DNA of 32,719 nucleotides from Hydrocoleum sp. CS-953. GTDB taxonomy: Bacteria; Cyanobacteriota; Cyanobacteriia; Cyanobacteriales; Microcoleaceae. Of the stretch, positions 16,401 through 24,911 are shown one piece after another. The DNA is taken from the NCBI RefSeq assembly GCF_002260545.1, contig NZ_LGSU01001500.1, positions 1-32,719 of the forward strand. Reading direction: 5' to 3'. Within the stretch, counting starts at the first letter, position 1. Each line of letters opens with the position of its first letter. Made by a program: the position numbers and the translations under genes. The notes beneath the pieces were generated by a model that was given only the letters and a program-made list of their open reading frames with translations, made no database searches and was not told the DNA's origin.

Positions 16401-18841
16401 ATGGTTTCCATCAATTCAAAATCACCAGTCAGATAAGCTGCTTCTGCATAATTCTCATGTAATTTTAAGGCTAATTCATAATTCCTTTGCCAACTTTCTA
16501 CATCCAGTAAAGACAACGCTGTTTGAAAATATTGCAATGCTGCTGTATAAGCTGCCGAACCTTTAGCTTTTTCTCCCGCAGTTAAATTGAGTTGCATCAA
16601 ATTCTCTCTTTCTGTGGGTTCAGCGATTAATTCTATTGCCTGGTTCCAGTGATTAACAATTGTAAAAATCTTGCTCTCCTGTTCTTCTGGAGAAAGCTTT
16701 TTCGACAGTAACCTGCCGATGTGTAAATGGGTAGCTTGTTTTTGCCCTTGAGGAATTAGAGAATAAGCTGCTTGTTGCACTCGGTCATGTAAAAACCGAT
16801 AATTCACTGAAATGTTTTCTAAACTTTTCTCCTGTTGTTCCTCACCTTGGAAAAATTTATAACTGTCACTGTTGGGAATTACAAACCCTTCTTGTAAACC
16901 TCGCCATAAATTCCCTGCTACTTCATCTTGAGTCTGCTCACACACCACTGCTAATATGGCTAAGTCAAATTGGTTCCCTATACAAGCTGCTAGTTTCAGT
17001 ACATTATGATTAGTTTCTGGCAGTTTCTGCAACCGCCCTACCATAAATTCTACCACATCATCTGTGAGTGCTAACTGTCGTACTTCTGTTAGATCGCACT
17101 GCCAGTACCCTGCATCTGCCTCAAATTTAATACACTCATCTTCATGCAACCCTTTCAAAAATTGGGTGCTAAAAAACGGGTTACCCTTTGTTTTCTGATA
17201 GACTAACTCGGATAAGGGCGCTGCTATAGATGTCGCACACAATAATGTTTCAGCTACCAAACGATTAATATCTGTTTCACTCAAAGGTGTTAGAGTTAGA
17301 GTCTCAATATTTGCCCCTTGTTTATTAATTTCATCTAATGTCAACATCAATGGATGAGCTGGAAATACCTCGTTATCTCTATATGCTCCTAACACTAATA
17401 AATAACCAACTTCCGACTCATCCATCAATAACTTGAGCAAGTTTAACGATGCTGAGTCCGCCCATTGTAGGTCATCCAGGAAAATTACCAAAGGATGCTC
17501 TTTTGTGGTAAATACCCGTATAAATTTACTAAACAATAAATTAAAACGATTTTGCGCTGCACTTCCTGATAGTTCCGCAACTTCTGGTTGAGTACCAATT
17601 ATTCTTTCTACTTCTGGCACTACATCTATAATTACTTGTCCGTTTTCTCCCACCGCATCCAGAATTTTCCCTTTCCATACAGCTAGTTCCTCATCTGACT
17701 CCCCTAACAATTGTCCCATTAAATCTCGGAAAGCTTGCACGAAAGCAGAGAAAGGAATGTTGCGATTAAATTGGTCAAACTTCCCTTTAATGAAATACCC
17801 TCTTTGCTTAACTATGGGTTTATGTACTTCATTGACTACTGCCGTCTTCCCTATTCCAGAAAACCCTGCCACAAGCATCATTAGAGTTGCACCTTCAGCC
17901 ACAAGAGCGAATCCATCCAAGAGTTTTTGTACTTCTGTTTCTCGTCCGTAGAGTTTTTCTGGAATCATGAAGCGATCGCATAAATCTTTACTACCTAGCT
18001 CAAATTGTGTAATTTCTCCTGTTGCTTGTAACTGTTGTAAACATTGCTCTAGATCGTGCTTGAGACCCAAAGCACTCTGATAACGCTCTTCCGCATTTTT
18101 CGCCATTAACTTCAGTATTATATCCGACAATACTTGAGGAATTTCTGTCCTGTTCCCTATTTTTGGTATTTGGGCAATATGACAATGGACTAATTCCATG
18201 GGGTCGGTAGTAGTAAAGGGTAATTTTCCTGTTAGAAGTTCAAAAAAAGTTACACCTAGAGAATAGAAGTCGGTGCGATAGTCAATTCCTCGGTTCATCC
18301 GTCCAGTTTGTTCTGGGGAAATGTAAGCTAGAGTTCCTTCTAGGACGTTGGGACTAATTAGTTGTTGTTGTTCTTTGGGCAGTAGAGTAGAGATGCTAAA
18401 GTCTATCAGTTGGACTTGCTTGGTTTCCGGATTTATAATAATGTTACCTGGTTTAATGTCTTTGTGAATGATGCGCTGTTGGTTCAGATAGTGGAGAGCT
18501 TCACTCAGTTGAATAGCGATGTGGAGAAAATTGCTGAGAGTTTGCTCTGAGTTTTGCCAATAATTTAAAAGAGCGATCGCTCCATTATCTGGCATCACCA
18601 AGGCGTAACTATTACCGTAGCGTTCTAGGGCTAGAGGTTGCACAATAGCTGGATGTTCCAGATGACGGGTGATAATGTATTGATTACGGAATTGGACTAA
18701 TTCATTGAAAGTGGGGTGGGGGTTGCGTAATACTTTAATAATTACTGGTTTCTGGTCACAGATACGCTGGCCACGATAGACCATAGTGCGCGTACCTTGG
18801 TATAAGTTTTCGCTTAGGTAGTAGTTAGGAAGGTTAAGCAT
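13475..18841 (-). CDS. Hybrid Ser/Thr kinase-AAA ATPase-GAF-histidine kinase (copy 1, C-type A)
   Basis: This 1788-aa HstK-type signalling protein is predicted to be cytosolic, as no membrane helix is seen. Ser/Thr kinase, residues 8-270: Lys36 (VIIKVLRN), catalytic loop HKDIKPGN (126-133), metal site Asp147 in DFS rather than DFG, and [11 protein letters not shown]. ATPase, about 295-640: Walker A GFSGIGKT (326-333) and Walker [10 protein letters not shown] (454-462). About 700-1310 is a helical TPR-like region ending in [16 protein letters not shown] and [10 protein letters not shown] is about 1335-1500. A coiled coil leads to the phospho-acceptor His1536 (GVAHEINNP), N-box about 1675-1685, DNGSGMK about 1724 and GTGLGM about 1750. 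Cues, substrates and any partner response regulator are unknown; none is encoded in the window. It differs from copies 2 and 3 at the extreme N-terminus and lacks their linker insertion. Confidence 0.92.
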   Translation of the reverse strand: MLNLPNYYLSENLYQGTRTMVYRGQRICDQKPVIIKVLRNPHPTFNELVQFRNQYIITRHLEHPAIVQPLALERYGNSYALVMPDNGAIALLNYWQNSEQTLSNFLHIAIQLSEALHYLNQQRIIHKDIKPGNIIINPETKQVQLIDFSISTLLPKEQQQLISPNVLEGTLAYISPEQTGRMNRGIDYRTDFYSLGVTFFELLTGKLPFTTTDPMELVHCHIAQIPKIGNRTEIPQVLSDIILKLMAKNAEERYQSALGLKHDLEQCLQQLQATGEITQFELGSKDLCDRFMIPEKLYGRETEVQKLLDGFALVAEGATLMMLVAGFSGIGKTAVVNEVHKPIVKQRGYFIKGKFDQFNRNIPFSAFVQAFRDLMGQLLGESDEELAVWKGKILDAVGENGQVIIDVVPEVERIIGTQPEVAELSGSAAQNRFNLLFSKFIRVFTTKEHPLVIFLDDLQWADSASLNLLKLLMDESEVGYLLVLGAYRDNEVFPAHPLMLTLDEINKQGANIETLTLTPLSETDINRLVAETLLCATSIAAPLSELVYQKTKGNPFFSTQFLKGLHEDECIKFEADAGYWQCDLTEVRQLALTDDVVEFMVGRLQKLPETNHNVLKLAACIGNQFDLAILAVVCEQTQDEVAGNLWRGLQEGFVIPNSDSYKFFQGEEQQEKSLENISVNYRFLHDRVQQAAYSLIPQGQKQATHLHIGRLLSKKLSPEEQESKIFTIVNHWNQAIELIAEPTERENLMQLNLTAGEKAKGSAAYTAALQYFQTALSLLDVESWQRNYELALKLHENYAEAAYLTGDFELMETIIEQVLNHQEDLLDVVKVHEIKIQAKMAQTEQLSALNIGIEFLGLLGIKVPESPGIEDLQVELAAISQAMEGKAIASLADLPLIDDKNQLAKVKILANLIAPCYQANPSLFPWVVCKLMQLLIQYGNTPQSALIYGDYGVVCILVLQDFTSAQEYGKLACKLDLSPQTGDGVSGTYVTGACISHYSTHVREAIPLLLKAYQAGLDTGNFQFGGFAISNRSQYLYLMGQNLFTLKGEMATTSHALATMKQENTLAWNQAFEQAVLNLLGESEVSWELIGTAYNETKSVPFQIAANDRTALHYVYLNKLILCYLFDQIPQALENAALAEFYLDGVVAFLDEYAWNFYDSLTQLAHYGDAETSVQKSILEKVETNQKKMQYWANYAPMNGQHKVDLVAAERHRVLGERFEAIELYDQAIAGAKENEYLQEEALANELAAKFYLDWGKQKVAAGYMQEAYYCYARWEAKAKINQLEAKYRQLLTPILQQQQVELNPLDSIEWVTQTLTSKTNTQTTSTGLSDTLDLAAILQAAQAISSIIELEPLLGNILQIILTNAGAQKAVLLITESERWQLRAIAQLTTDGTIETDTYSQPLTIQSPVPIRLIQYVKNTQSVVLINESKTEITGILEGYLLTYQPQSVFCVPLLHQGDLVAILYLEHPTTKGVFTTQRQTIIEFLCAQAAIALKNAQLYEQAQQALRDLQKAQLQIVQSEKMSALGSLLSGVAHEINNPLGFIAGNISMAQDNLTDLLEHLELYEENTAAEEIEDHAEDIDLEYLREDFPKILKSMNVGVEQMKNISTSLRIFSRKDQEHKTKFNIHDGIESTLVILKHRTKANDKRPAIETIKEYAELPEIKCFPGQLNQVFMNILANAIDAFEEANVGKTYAEIEKKPNQINISTANVDENEVKIEIEDNGSGMKPETKERIFEQGFTTKGVGKGTGLGMAIAHQIITEKHGGEITCDSTVGEGTIFRIILPIV

Positions 18842-18903
18842 AATATATTAGTAAGCAGATTTAATTTAGGTAGACTTCAAGTTTTTAGTGAGATTTTAGC
18901 AAT

Positions 18904-18991
18904 AGACATCTCCAAAAATGAAAAATAAAATCAATTCTTATCTAAAAATTGTCAATTATTTCTCCCTGTTCCCTCTTTTCTGGAGATGTCT
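18904..18991. mobile_element. MITE-like element, family IV
   Basis: The 88-bp element has AGACATCTCCAAAA at one end and TTTTCTGGAGATGTCT at the other, close to perfect inverted repeats. AAT flanks both sides (18901-18903 and 18992-18994). It occupies half of the 166-bp gap between giant kinase genes 1 and 2. Confidence 0.7.
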
Positions 18992-19007
18992 AATGACAAT
19001 GACTAGG

Positions 19008-22000
19008 TTAAATGGGAATATCTATCATAAATTCAGTACCTTTTTCCAGTTGAGAAATACACCTTAATTTTCCTCCATGTTGCTCGGTTACTATTTGGTA
19101 ACTAATAGACAACCCCAGTCCTTTTCCTTGACCAACTGGTTTGGTCGTGAAGAAGGGGTCAAAAATACGTTGCTGAACAGTTGCGCTCATTCCTGGCCCA
19201 TTGTCAGCAATGGAAATCCTGATAGTCTGGTTGTTCTGTATTTGAGTGGCGATCCTAATTTTAGGACACTCTTGCACTTCCGAGATAATTAAAGCATCAA
19301 TGGCGTTGGTGAGAATAGACAGAAACACTTGATTGAGTTGACTGGGGTAGCAGTTGACTGGAGGTAGTTGACCATAGTTTTTCACTATGACAATATCTGG
19401 TTGGGAACCATTAACTCTGAGGCGATGTTGCAAAATCATTAAGGTGTTCTCTAATCCTTCATGGATGTCTACTTGCTTTCTTTGAGATTCGTCGAGACGT
19501 GAGAAGTTGCGTAAACCGAGAATAATCTGGCGAATGCGATCGCCACCTACTTGCATAGAATCAAAGATTTTTTCTATGTCGTCACATAAGAATTCTAGGT
19601 CTATTTCTTGTAACTTGTCTTGTATAACAACACTGGGGACGGAGTTTTCCTGGTAAAGGTTGAGCAGGTCGAGTAAGTCCTCGACATACCCGCGAGCGTG
19701 ACTGATATTGCCTGAAATAAAGGTGATGGGATTATTAATTTCATGGGCAATTCCTGCTACCATTTGACCTAAAGAAGACATTTTTTCGGTTTGGATGAGT
19801 TGAGTTTGAGTCTGCTGCAATTGTTCCAGGGTTTGTTGCAAGTGTTGGTTGTTCTCTTGGAGTTCTTGGGTTCTCTGTTGAACTTTAAGTTCTAGGTTAT
19901 GGCTATAGTTTTCTAGATGTCGGTAAAGTCTAGCGTTCTCAATGGAAATGGCGGCTTGAGCGGTAAGGAGCTTAAGAACTTCCAGTCGCTCTGAAGTGAA
20001 CGCTTCTGTGGTGAGATGGTTTTCCAGGTAGAGGATGCCAATAAGTTTTCCTTGGTTAATCATGGGAGTGCAGAGGAGACTTTTAGGTGGTTGTTTGAGC
20101 AAGTATAGATCGGCACTGAAGTTGTTGTTCTGTTCGAGGTTGTTGAGTAGCAGTGTCTTTTGAGTTCGTTTCACAGTATTGATGATGCTGCGAGGTATGG
20201 TATCGGTTTGATCTAGGGAAATAATGCTTATATCACAACTTTTGTTATTGCATTGAGCAACAATTTCCCAATTATCAGGCTTATTTAACAATAAAACTCC
20301 TTTGTTAGCCCCCGCATTCTCAATTAAAATCTGCATTAACTTAGACAGCAATGCATCAAGTTCGATTTCTTCAGATATAGTTCTGGAGGCTTTGATAGCA
20401 GAGGTATGGTCTAGGAAAAGAGTTGTGCTAGTGACTGTATCTGAGGCTTGACTAGAGATGAAATTGTTATAGGAATTACCAGTTTCTCTTGTTTCCAAGA
20501 TGGCGGTGAGAAGTTGAGAATATTTTGTTTCGAGCTGGTTGGTTTTTGCTTTTGCCCCCCAACGGGCGTAGCAATAGTAAGCTTCAATCATATAGTCGGC
20601 AGCAACTCTGTTTTTGCCCCACTCAAGGTAGAATTTGGCTGCTAGTTCGTTAGCTAGTGCTTCTTCTTGGATGTATTCATTTTCTTTTGCTCCTGCTATA
20701 GCCTGGTCGTAAAGTTCTATTGCTTCTGCTTTTTGTCCTTTAACTCGGCAAATTTCTGCTGCTACCAAATCTACCTTATGTTGATAATTCATGGGAGCAT
20801 AATTCGCCCAATGCTGTTGCAGTTTTGCTTGGTTGGCTTCTACTTGTGCAAAGATTTCTGATGTTTCCCCAGACTTTAAACTTAAAGCTGCTAAAGCCGT
20901 CAAAGAATCATAGAAATAAAACACTGGTTCACCAATGAGTCCGACACCTGCCACTAAATATTTTCTGACTTCAATTGCCTGGTTTTGAGCTGATTCAATT
21001 TCTTCAAATAAATAGTCAAGCATCAGCTTATATATATAGAAGAAATACAACGCAGCAAATTGACGCGCTTTTAGCAATTCTAGAGACTCAACTTCTTGGA
21101 AAGCTTCACCAGACAAGATAGTTGGATTTTCTGCAACTCCCAGCAAATTCAACATACATTGCCAATGGATTCGACACCTACTAGCTGTGGTTAATAGATT
21201 CAATTGCACTAGAGCATGGCAGTAAGTACGAGTTTCCGGCTCCAATATCACAAGAGGCTTACCGCACCAAAAAGAATTGTAGCAAATGGTTTGAGCATTA
21301 TATCCCGCATCTTCTACCTTTCCCACTTCTAGCCCGACTCCATAACCCTCTTTCAGCACTGGTAGTGTTGTGTTGATGTGAAATTGTCGGTGTAAAATGA
21401 AGTATCCCAACACACATAATACCTGGGGTTTAACAGCTTTAGCATCCATTTTTGCAACGAGATCGAGTGCTAATTGACCAAACTTAACCCCTACATCCAC
21501 ATCTTGCTTGATATTGCAAGCAATTATCCCATAGGCAGCATAAGCGAAAGCTGAAACTGATATATTTCCATATTGAATGGAGAGCTTGACTGACAAAGAA
21601 ACCAATAAGGGAAATAAGATAGAGCCAGACATGGAAGCTGCTGGCATGATGCTGTTACTAATCTCAACAATGGCGATTTTTTCAACCTCTGTCATCTGAG
21701 GTAGGTGAATCAATTCTTTAATTTCCCTGTCTCCAATTAGTGTTTCAACTTCTGCAATTGCTTGTTTAATATCCTCCTTTGTAGGTTCCTCTGGAAAAGT
21801 GACACCTAACTTTTGTAAGAATTCTTGGGCAATGGCAATAGCTTGAGTCGGTTGACTTCGAGAAACATTAGATAGAATTCTAATGCGGTAAACATTCACC
21901 TGTTCTGATAAAGTATATGTCTGTGTAATTACCTTTTCAATGTACTGTTCCATAGCTTCAAAATCATTGCAGAGTGAAGCCAAGTCCGCCGTTAAGTTAT

Positions 22001-24428
22001 GGAATTCTAAACTCATTTCATATTGACGTTCCCAGAGATCCTCTCCCAGCAAAGATAATCCTGTAGTAGCATATTCACGACCTCCTTGGTAAGCGGTGGC
22101 AGCTCTGGCTTTGCGACAGGCAATTAGGTTTAGCTTGGCTAATTCATCTCGTTCTTTTTGTTGAATAATTAAGCCTTTTCCATAATTTAATTGATTCACG
22201 ATTTCAAAAATGTGGTCTACCCTTGCTTCTGGGGGTATCTGTTCCAGCAACAATTGTCCGATGTGGTAATGGGTTATTTGTTTTTGAGTATCTGGAATTA
22301 AAGAATAGGCTGCCTGTTGTACGCGGTCATGTAAAAAACGATAACCCACTGTTACCGTCTCATTTGTGGTCTGTTTGACACTACCTTGAAAAAAATTGTA
22401 CGTTTCACTTATGGGTAAAATCAACCCTTCAAGTAATGCTCCCCAAATATCTCCTGCTACCTCCTCAATTGATTTCTCACAAACTACTGCCAATGTCTCT
22501 AGCTCAAACTGATTTCCTATACAAGCTGCCAACTTCAACACTTTCTGCGTTGCTGCTGACAATTTCTGCAAACGTCCAGCCATGAATTCTACTACATCAT
22601 CTGTGATGGCTGCATTATGAACTTTCACTAGGTCACATTCCCAATAACCTAAACTATGATTAAATTTAATGAGTTGCTCTTCATATAACCCTTTGAGAAA
22701 CTGTGTTGTAAAGAAGGGGTTGCCTTGGGTTTTTTGATAGACTAATTCAGTTAAGGGTACAGCTAATTCTTGACTAGAGTTCAAGGTATCTGCTACCAAT
22801 TGATTAATGTCCTCTGGAGCTAATGCTTCCAAAGTAATGGTAGAAATAATAGCTTGATTTTTCTTGAGTTCACTCAAACTTAACATCAACGGATGGGCTG
22901 GAAATACTTCATTATCTCTATATGCTCCCAATAGCAATAAATATCCTCCTTCGCTACTACTCATTAAGACTTTCATTAAGTTTAACGATGCTGAGTCTGC
23001 CCATTGAAGGTCATCTAAAAATATTACTACCGGATGTTCAGGAGCGGTAAATACGGTAATGAACTTTTGAAACAATAAGTTAAAGCGATTTTGGGCAGCA
23101 CTGCCAGATAGTTCAGGAATTGCTGGTTGAGTACCGATAATATTTTCTAGTTCTGGTACTACTTCAATTATGAGTTGAGCGTTTTCTCCCAAGGCTTTGA
23201 GTATCTTGTTTTTCCAATTTGTCAGTTCTGTATCTGACTCACTCAGTAGTTGTTTCATCAAGTCTCGGAAGGCTTGCACAAAAGCTGAGAAGGGTATGTT
23301 GCGATTGAATTGGTCAAACTTCCCTTTGATGAAATAGCCTCGTTGCCTGACTATAGGTTTATGAACTTCATTGACAACTGCCGTTTTGCCAATACCAGAA
23401 AATCCTGCTACGAGCATCATTTCTGCTCTGACTTCACTCCCCTTCACCCCGCTTTCAAAAGGGGTTTGGGGGGAATTTGCAACTCTCTCAAAGGAATCAA
23501 GCAGGGTTTGAACTTCCTTTTCTCGTCCGTAGAGCTTTTCAGGGATGAGGAAGCGATCGCTCACATCCCGCGTTCTCAATTCAAAGGATGTAATTTTCCC
23601 TGTAGTTTCTAACTGTTTTTGACATTTCTCTAAATCATACTTCAAACCCAAGGCACTCTGATAACGGTCTTCGGCATTTTTAGCCATCAACTTCAGCACT
23701 ATTTCTTGCAACAATTCCGGTGCTTGAGTTGCTACTGGAAACTTGGCTTTCTGCGCAATATGACAATGCACCAATTCCATTGGATCGCTTGCATCAAATG
23801 GTAAATTCCCGGTTAGGAGTTCAAATAATGTTATTCCTAAAGAATAGAAGTCACTGCGATAGTCAATACCTCGGTTCATTCGACCAGTTTGTTCGGGGGA
23901 TATATAGGCCAGAGTCCCTTCTAAAACATTGGGGTTGAGCAGTTGTTGTTGTTCAGTAGGTAATAAGCTGGAGATACTGAAGTCTATGAGTTGGACTTGC
24001 TTGGTTTCGGGGTGGATGAGGATATTGGCGGGTTTAATGTCTTTGTGAATGATGTGCTGTTGGCTCAGATAGTGGAAAACTTCTGCTAATTGAATAGCAA
24101 TATTGAGGAAACTACTGAGAGTGTTCTCTGAGTTTTGCCAATAGTCGGAAAGAGCGATAGCTCCTGAATCTGGCATCATTAGAGCGTAGCCATTACCATA
24201 GCGTTCTAGAGTTATTGGTTTAACAATGGCTGGATGTTCCAGGTGACGGGTGATGATATATTGGTTCCGGAATTGGACTAATTCATTGATACTGGGGTGG
24301 GGGTTGCGTAATACTTTGATAATGACGGACTGCCCAGGGGAATTTCGGATAGCTCGATAGACTAGAGTGCGTGTTCCGGTATATATTTGGTTTGTTTCTT
24401 GATATGCAGGTAAGTTAAGTATCATCAT
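19008..24428 (-). CDS. Hybrid Ser/Thr kinase-AAA ATPase-GAF-histidine kinase (copy 2, C-type B)
   Basis: This 1806-aa protein has the same architecture as its neighbours. Kinase: Lys38, HKDIKPAN (128-135), Asp149 of DFS. A repeat-derived linker (about 318-335) precedes Walker A GFSGIGKT (342-349), with Walker [10 protein letters not shown] about 120 residues on. The TPR-like middle (about 700-1320) is strongly diverged from copies 1 and 3. GAF is about 1345-1500. A Gln-rich coiled coil (about 1505-1550, VQQRTQELQENNQHLQQ) leads to His1562 in GIAHEINNPITF. N-box ILTNAIDAL is near 1706, DNGPGM near 1741 and GKGLGLS near 1768. The GAF-to-end part matches the fourth gene at about nine bases in ten by eye. 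It starts ATG-ATG-ATA (MMILNLP) with no ribosome site. Autophosphorylation on both Ser/Thr and His is plausible from the motifs but untested here. Confidence 0.92.
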   Translation of the reverse strand: MMILNLPAYQETNQIYTGTRTLVYRAIRNSPGQSVIIKVLRNPHPSINELVQFRNQYIITRHLEHPAIVKPITLERYGNGYALMMPDSGAIALSDYWQNSENTLSSFLNIAIQLAEVFHYLSQQHIIHKDIKPANILIHPETKQVQLIDFSISSLLPTEQQQLLNPNVLEGTLAYISPEQTGRMNRGIDYRSDFYSLGITLFELLTGNLPFDASDPMELVHCHIAQKAKFPVATQAPELLQEIVLKLMAKNAEDRYQSALGLKYDLEKCQKQLETTGKITSFELRTRDVSDRFLIPEKLYGREKEVQTLLDSFERVANSPQTPFESGVKGSEVRAEMMLVAGFSGIGKTAVVNEVHKPIVRQRGYFIKGKFDQFNRNIPFSAFVQAFRDLMKQLLSESDTELTNWKNKILKALGENAQLIIEVVPELENIIGTQPAIPELSGSAAQNRFNLLFQKFITVFTAPEHPVVIFLDDLQWADSASLNLMKVLMSSSEGGYLLLLGAYRDNEVFPAHPLMLSLSELKKNQAIISTITLEALAPEDINQLVADTLNSSQELAVPLTELVYQKTQGNPFFTTQFLKGLYEEQLIKFNHSLGYWECDLVKVHNAAITDDVVEFMAGRLQKLSAATQKVLKLAACIGNQFELETLAVVCEKSIEEVAGDIWGALLEGLILPISETYNFFQGSVKQTTNETVTVGYRFLHDRVQQAAYSLIPDTQKQITHYHIGQLLLEQIPPEARVDHIFEIVNQLNYGKGLIIQQKERDELAKLNLIACRKARAATAYQGGREYATTGLSLLGEDLWERQYEMSLEFHNLTADLASLCNDFEAMEQYIEKVITQTYTLSEQVNVYRIRILSNVSRSQPTQAIAIAQEFLQKLGVTFPEEPTKEDIKQAIAEVETLIGDREIKELIHLPQMTEVEKIAIVEISNSIMPAASMSGSILFPLLVSLSVKLSIQYGNISVSAFAYAAYGIIACNIKQDVDVGVKFGQLALDLVAKMDAKAVKPQVLCVLGYFILHRQFHINTTLPVLKEGYGVGLEVGKVEDAGYNAQTICYNSFWCGKPLVILEPETRTYCHALVQLNLLTTASRCRIHWQCMLNLLGVAENPTILSGEAFQEVESLELLKARQFAALYFFYIYKLMLDYLFEEIESAQNQAIEVRKYLVAGVGLIGEPVFYFYDSLTALAALSLKSGETSEIFAQVEANQAKLQQHWANYAPMNYQHKVDLVAAEICRVKGQKAEAIELYDQAIAGAKENEYIQEEALANELAAKFYLEWGKNRVAADYMIEAYYCYARWGAKAKTNQLETKYSQLLTAILETRETGNSYNNFISSQASDTVTSTTLFLDHTSAIKASRTISEEIELDALLSKLMQILIENAGANKGVLLLNKPDNWEIVAQCNNKSCDISIISLDQTDTIPRSIINTVKRTQKTLLLNNLEQNNNFSADLYLLKQPPKSLLCTPMINQGKLIGILYLENHLTTEAFTSERLEVLKLLTAQAAISIENARLYRHLENYSHNLELKVQQRTQELQENNQHLQQTLEQLQQTQTQLIQTEKMSSLGQMVAGIAHEINNPITFISGNISHARGYVEDLLDLLNLYQENSVPSVVIQDKLQEIDLEFLCDDIEKIFDSMQVGGDRIRQIILGLRNFSRLDESQRKQVDIHEGLENTLMILQHRLRVNGSQPDIVIVKNYGQLPPVNCYPSQLNQVFLSILTNAIDALIISEVQECPKIRIATQIQNNQTIRISIADNGPGMSATVQQRIFDPFFTTKPVGQGKGLGLSISYQIVTEQHGGKLRCISQLEKGTEFMIDIPI
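23424..23477 (-). repeat. Repeat-derived coding insertion in kinase 2 linker
   Basis: Between kinase and ATPase, the codons for NSPQTPFESGVKGSEV have the C-run/G-run palindromic form (TTCCCCCC...CCTTTTGAAAGCGGGG on the coding strand). Copy 1 lacks this stretch. The same form occurs in kinase 3 and in the spacer near 30450-30485. Confidence 0.6.
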
Positions 24429-24493
24429 TATCAGCTAAATTGAGAAAAGATAATTGCTATGATTTTATATCAAATTCGTTGACTTTGGAGTAA

Positions 24494-24714
24494 TATCATG
24501 TCCGGTTGAACAGTGATAAATAAATAACCATGGAGGAGTCAGGAGTCGTAGGGGCGTTTTCCTGACGGAATGCTCCGCAAACATGTCGCGCAGCGAAACT
24601 GCCGTTAGCTTCGCATAACTATCGTTAACGCCCGTACAGGAGTCAGGAGGGAAGAAAGAAGAACAGGAAAAGAAGGAGAAAGTTTTTTTATCACGCTCTG
24701 ATCCGGACATGATA
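24494..24714. mobile_element. MITE-like element, family I
   Basis: The left end TATCATGTCCGG and the reverse-complemented right end TATCATGTCCGGA both continue to GTGATAAA. TAA flanks both sides (24491-24493 and 24715-24717). The core is palindromic, with GTAGGGGCGTT facing AACGCCCGTAC and AGGAGTCAGGAG on both sides. It also contains the GGAATGCTCCGCAAACA repeat. Confidence 0.7.
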
Positions 24715-24722
24715 TAAGATAA

Positions 24723-24879
24723 TATCAAATCCGGTAGTATCGGTGTAAAAAAGGGTAGAAACCGGGTTTATATGAAATTCCCTTGTACGGAGGTTGCATA
24801 ACAAAAATGCGAACGTCCCTACCATCTATCTCCCATAAACCCGGTTTCTTATAATACTCCGAAGCCAACGGATTTGATA
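24723..24879. mobile_element. MITE-like element, family I, with GAAACCGGGTTT stem
   Basis: The left end TATCAAATCCGGTAGTATC and the reverse-complemented right end TATCAAATCCGTTGGCTTC are flanked by TAA on both sides (24720-24722 and 24880-24882). Inside is a perfect 14-bp stem, AGAAACCGGGTTTA (24757-24770) with its complement at 24836-24849. Confidence 0.65.
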
Positions 24880-24911
24880 TAATTCCTAAAAGTGGTATCA
24901 TTTGGCGATTT

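Larger units (their letters stand above)
24429..24911. other. Spacer of MITE-like elements between kinases 2 and 3
   Basis: Besides the two elements listed (24494-24714 and 24723-24879), another family I left end, TATCAAATTCGTTGACTTTG, lies at 24468 and matches the reverse-complemented right end at 24879 at 21 of 24 positions. The second element could thus be read as the inner part of one 24468-24879 element. Minus-strand frames here are repeat artefacts. Confidence 0.55.
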
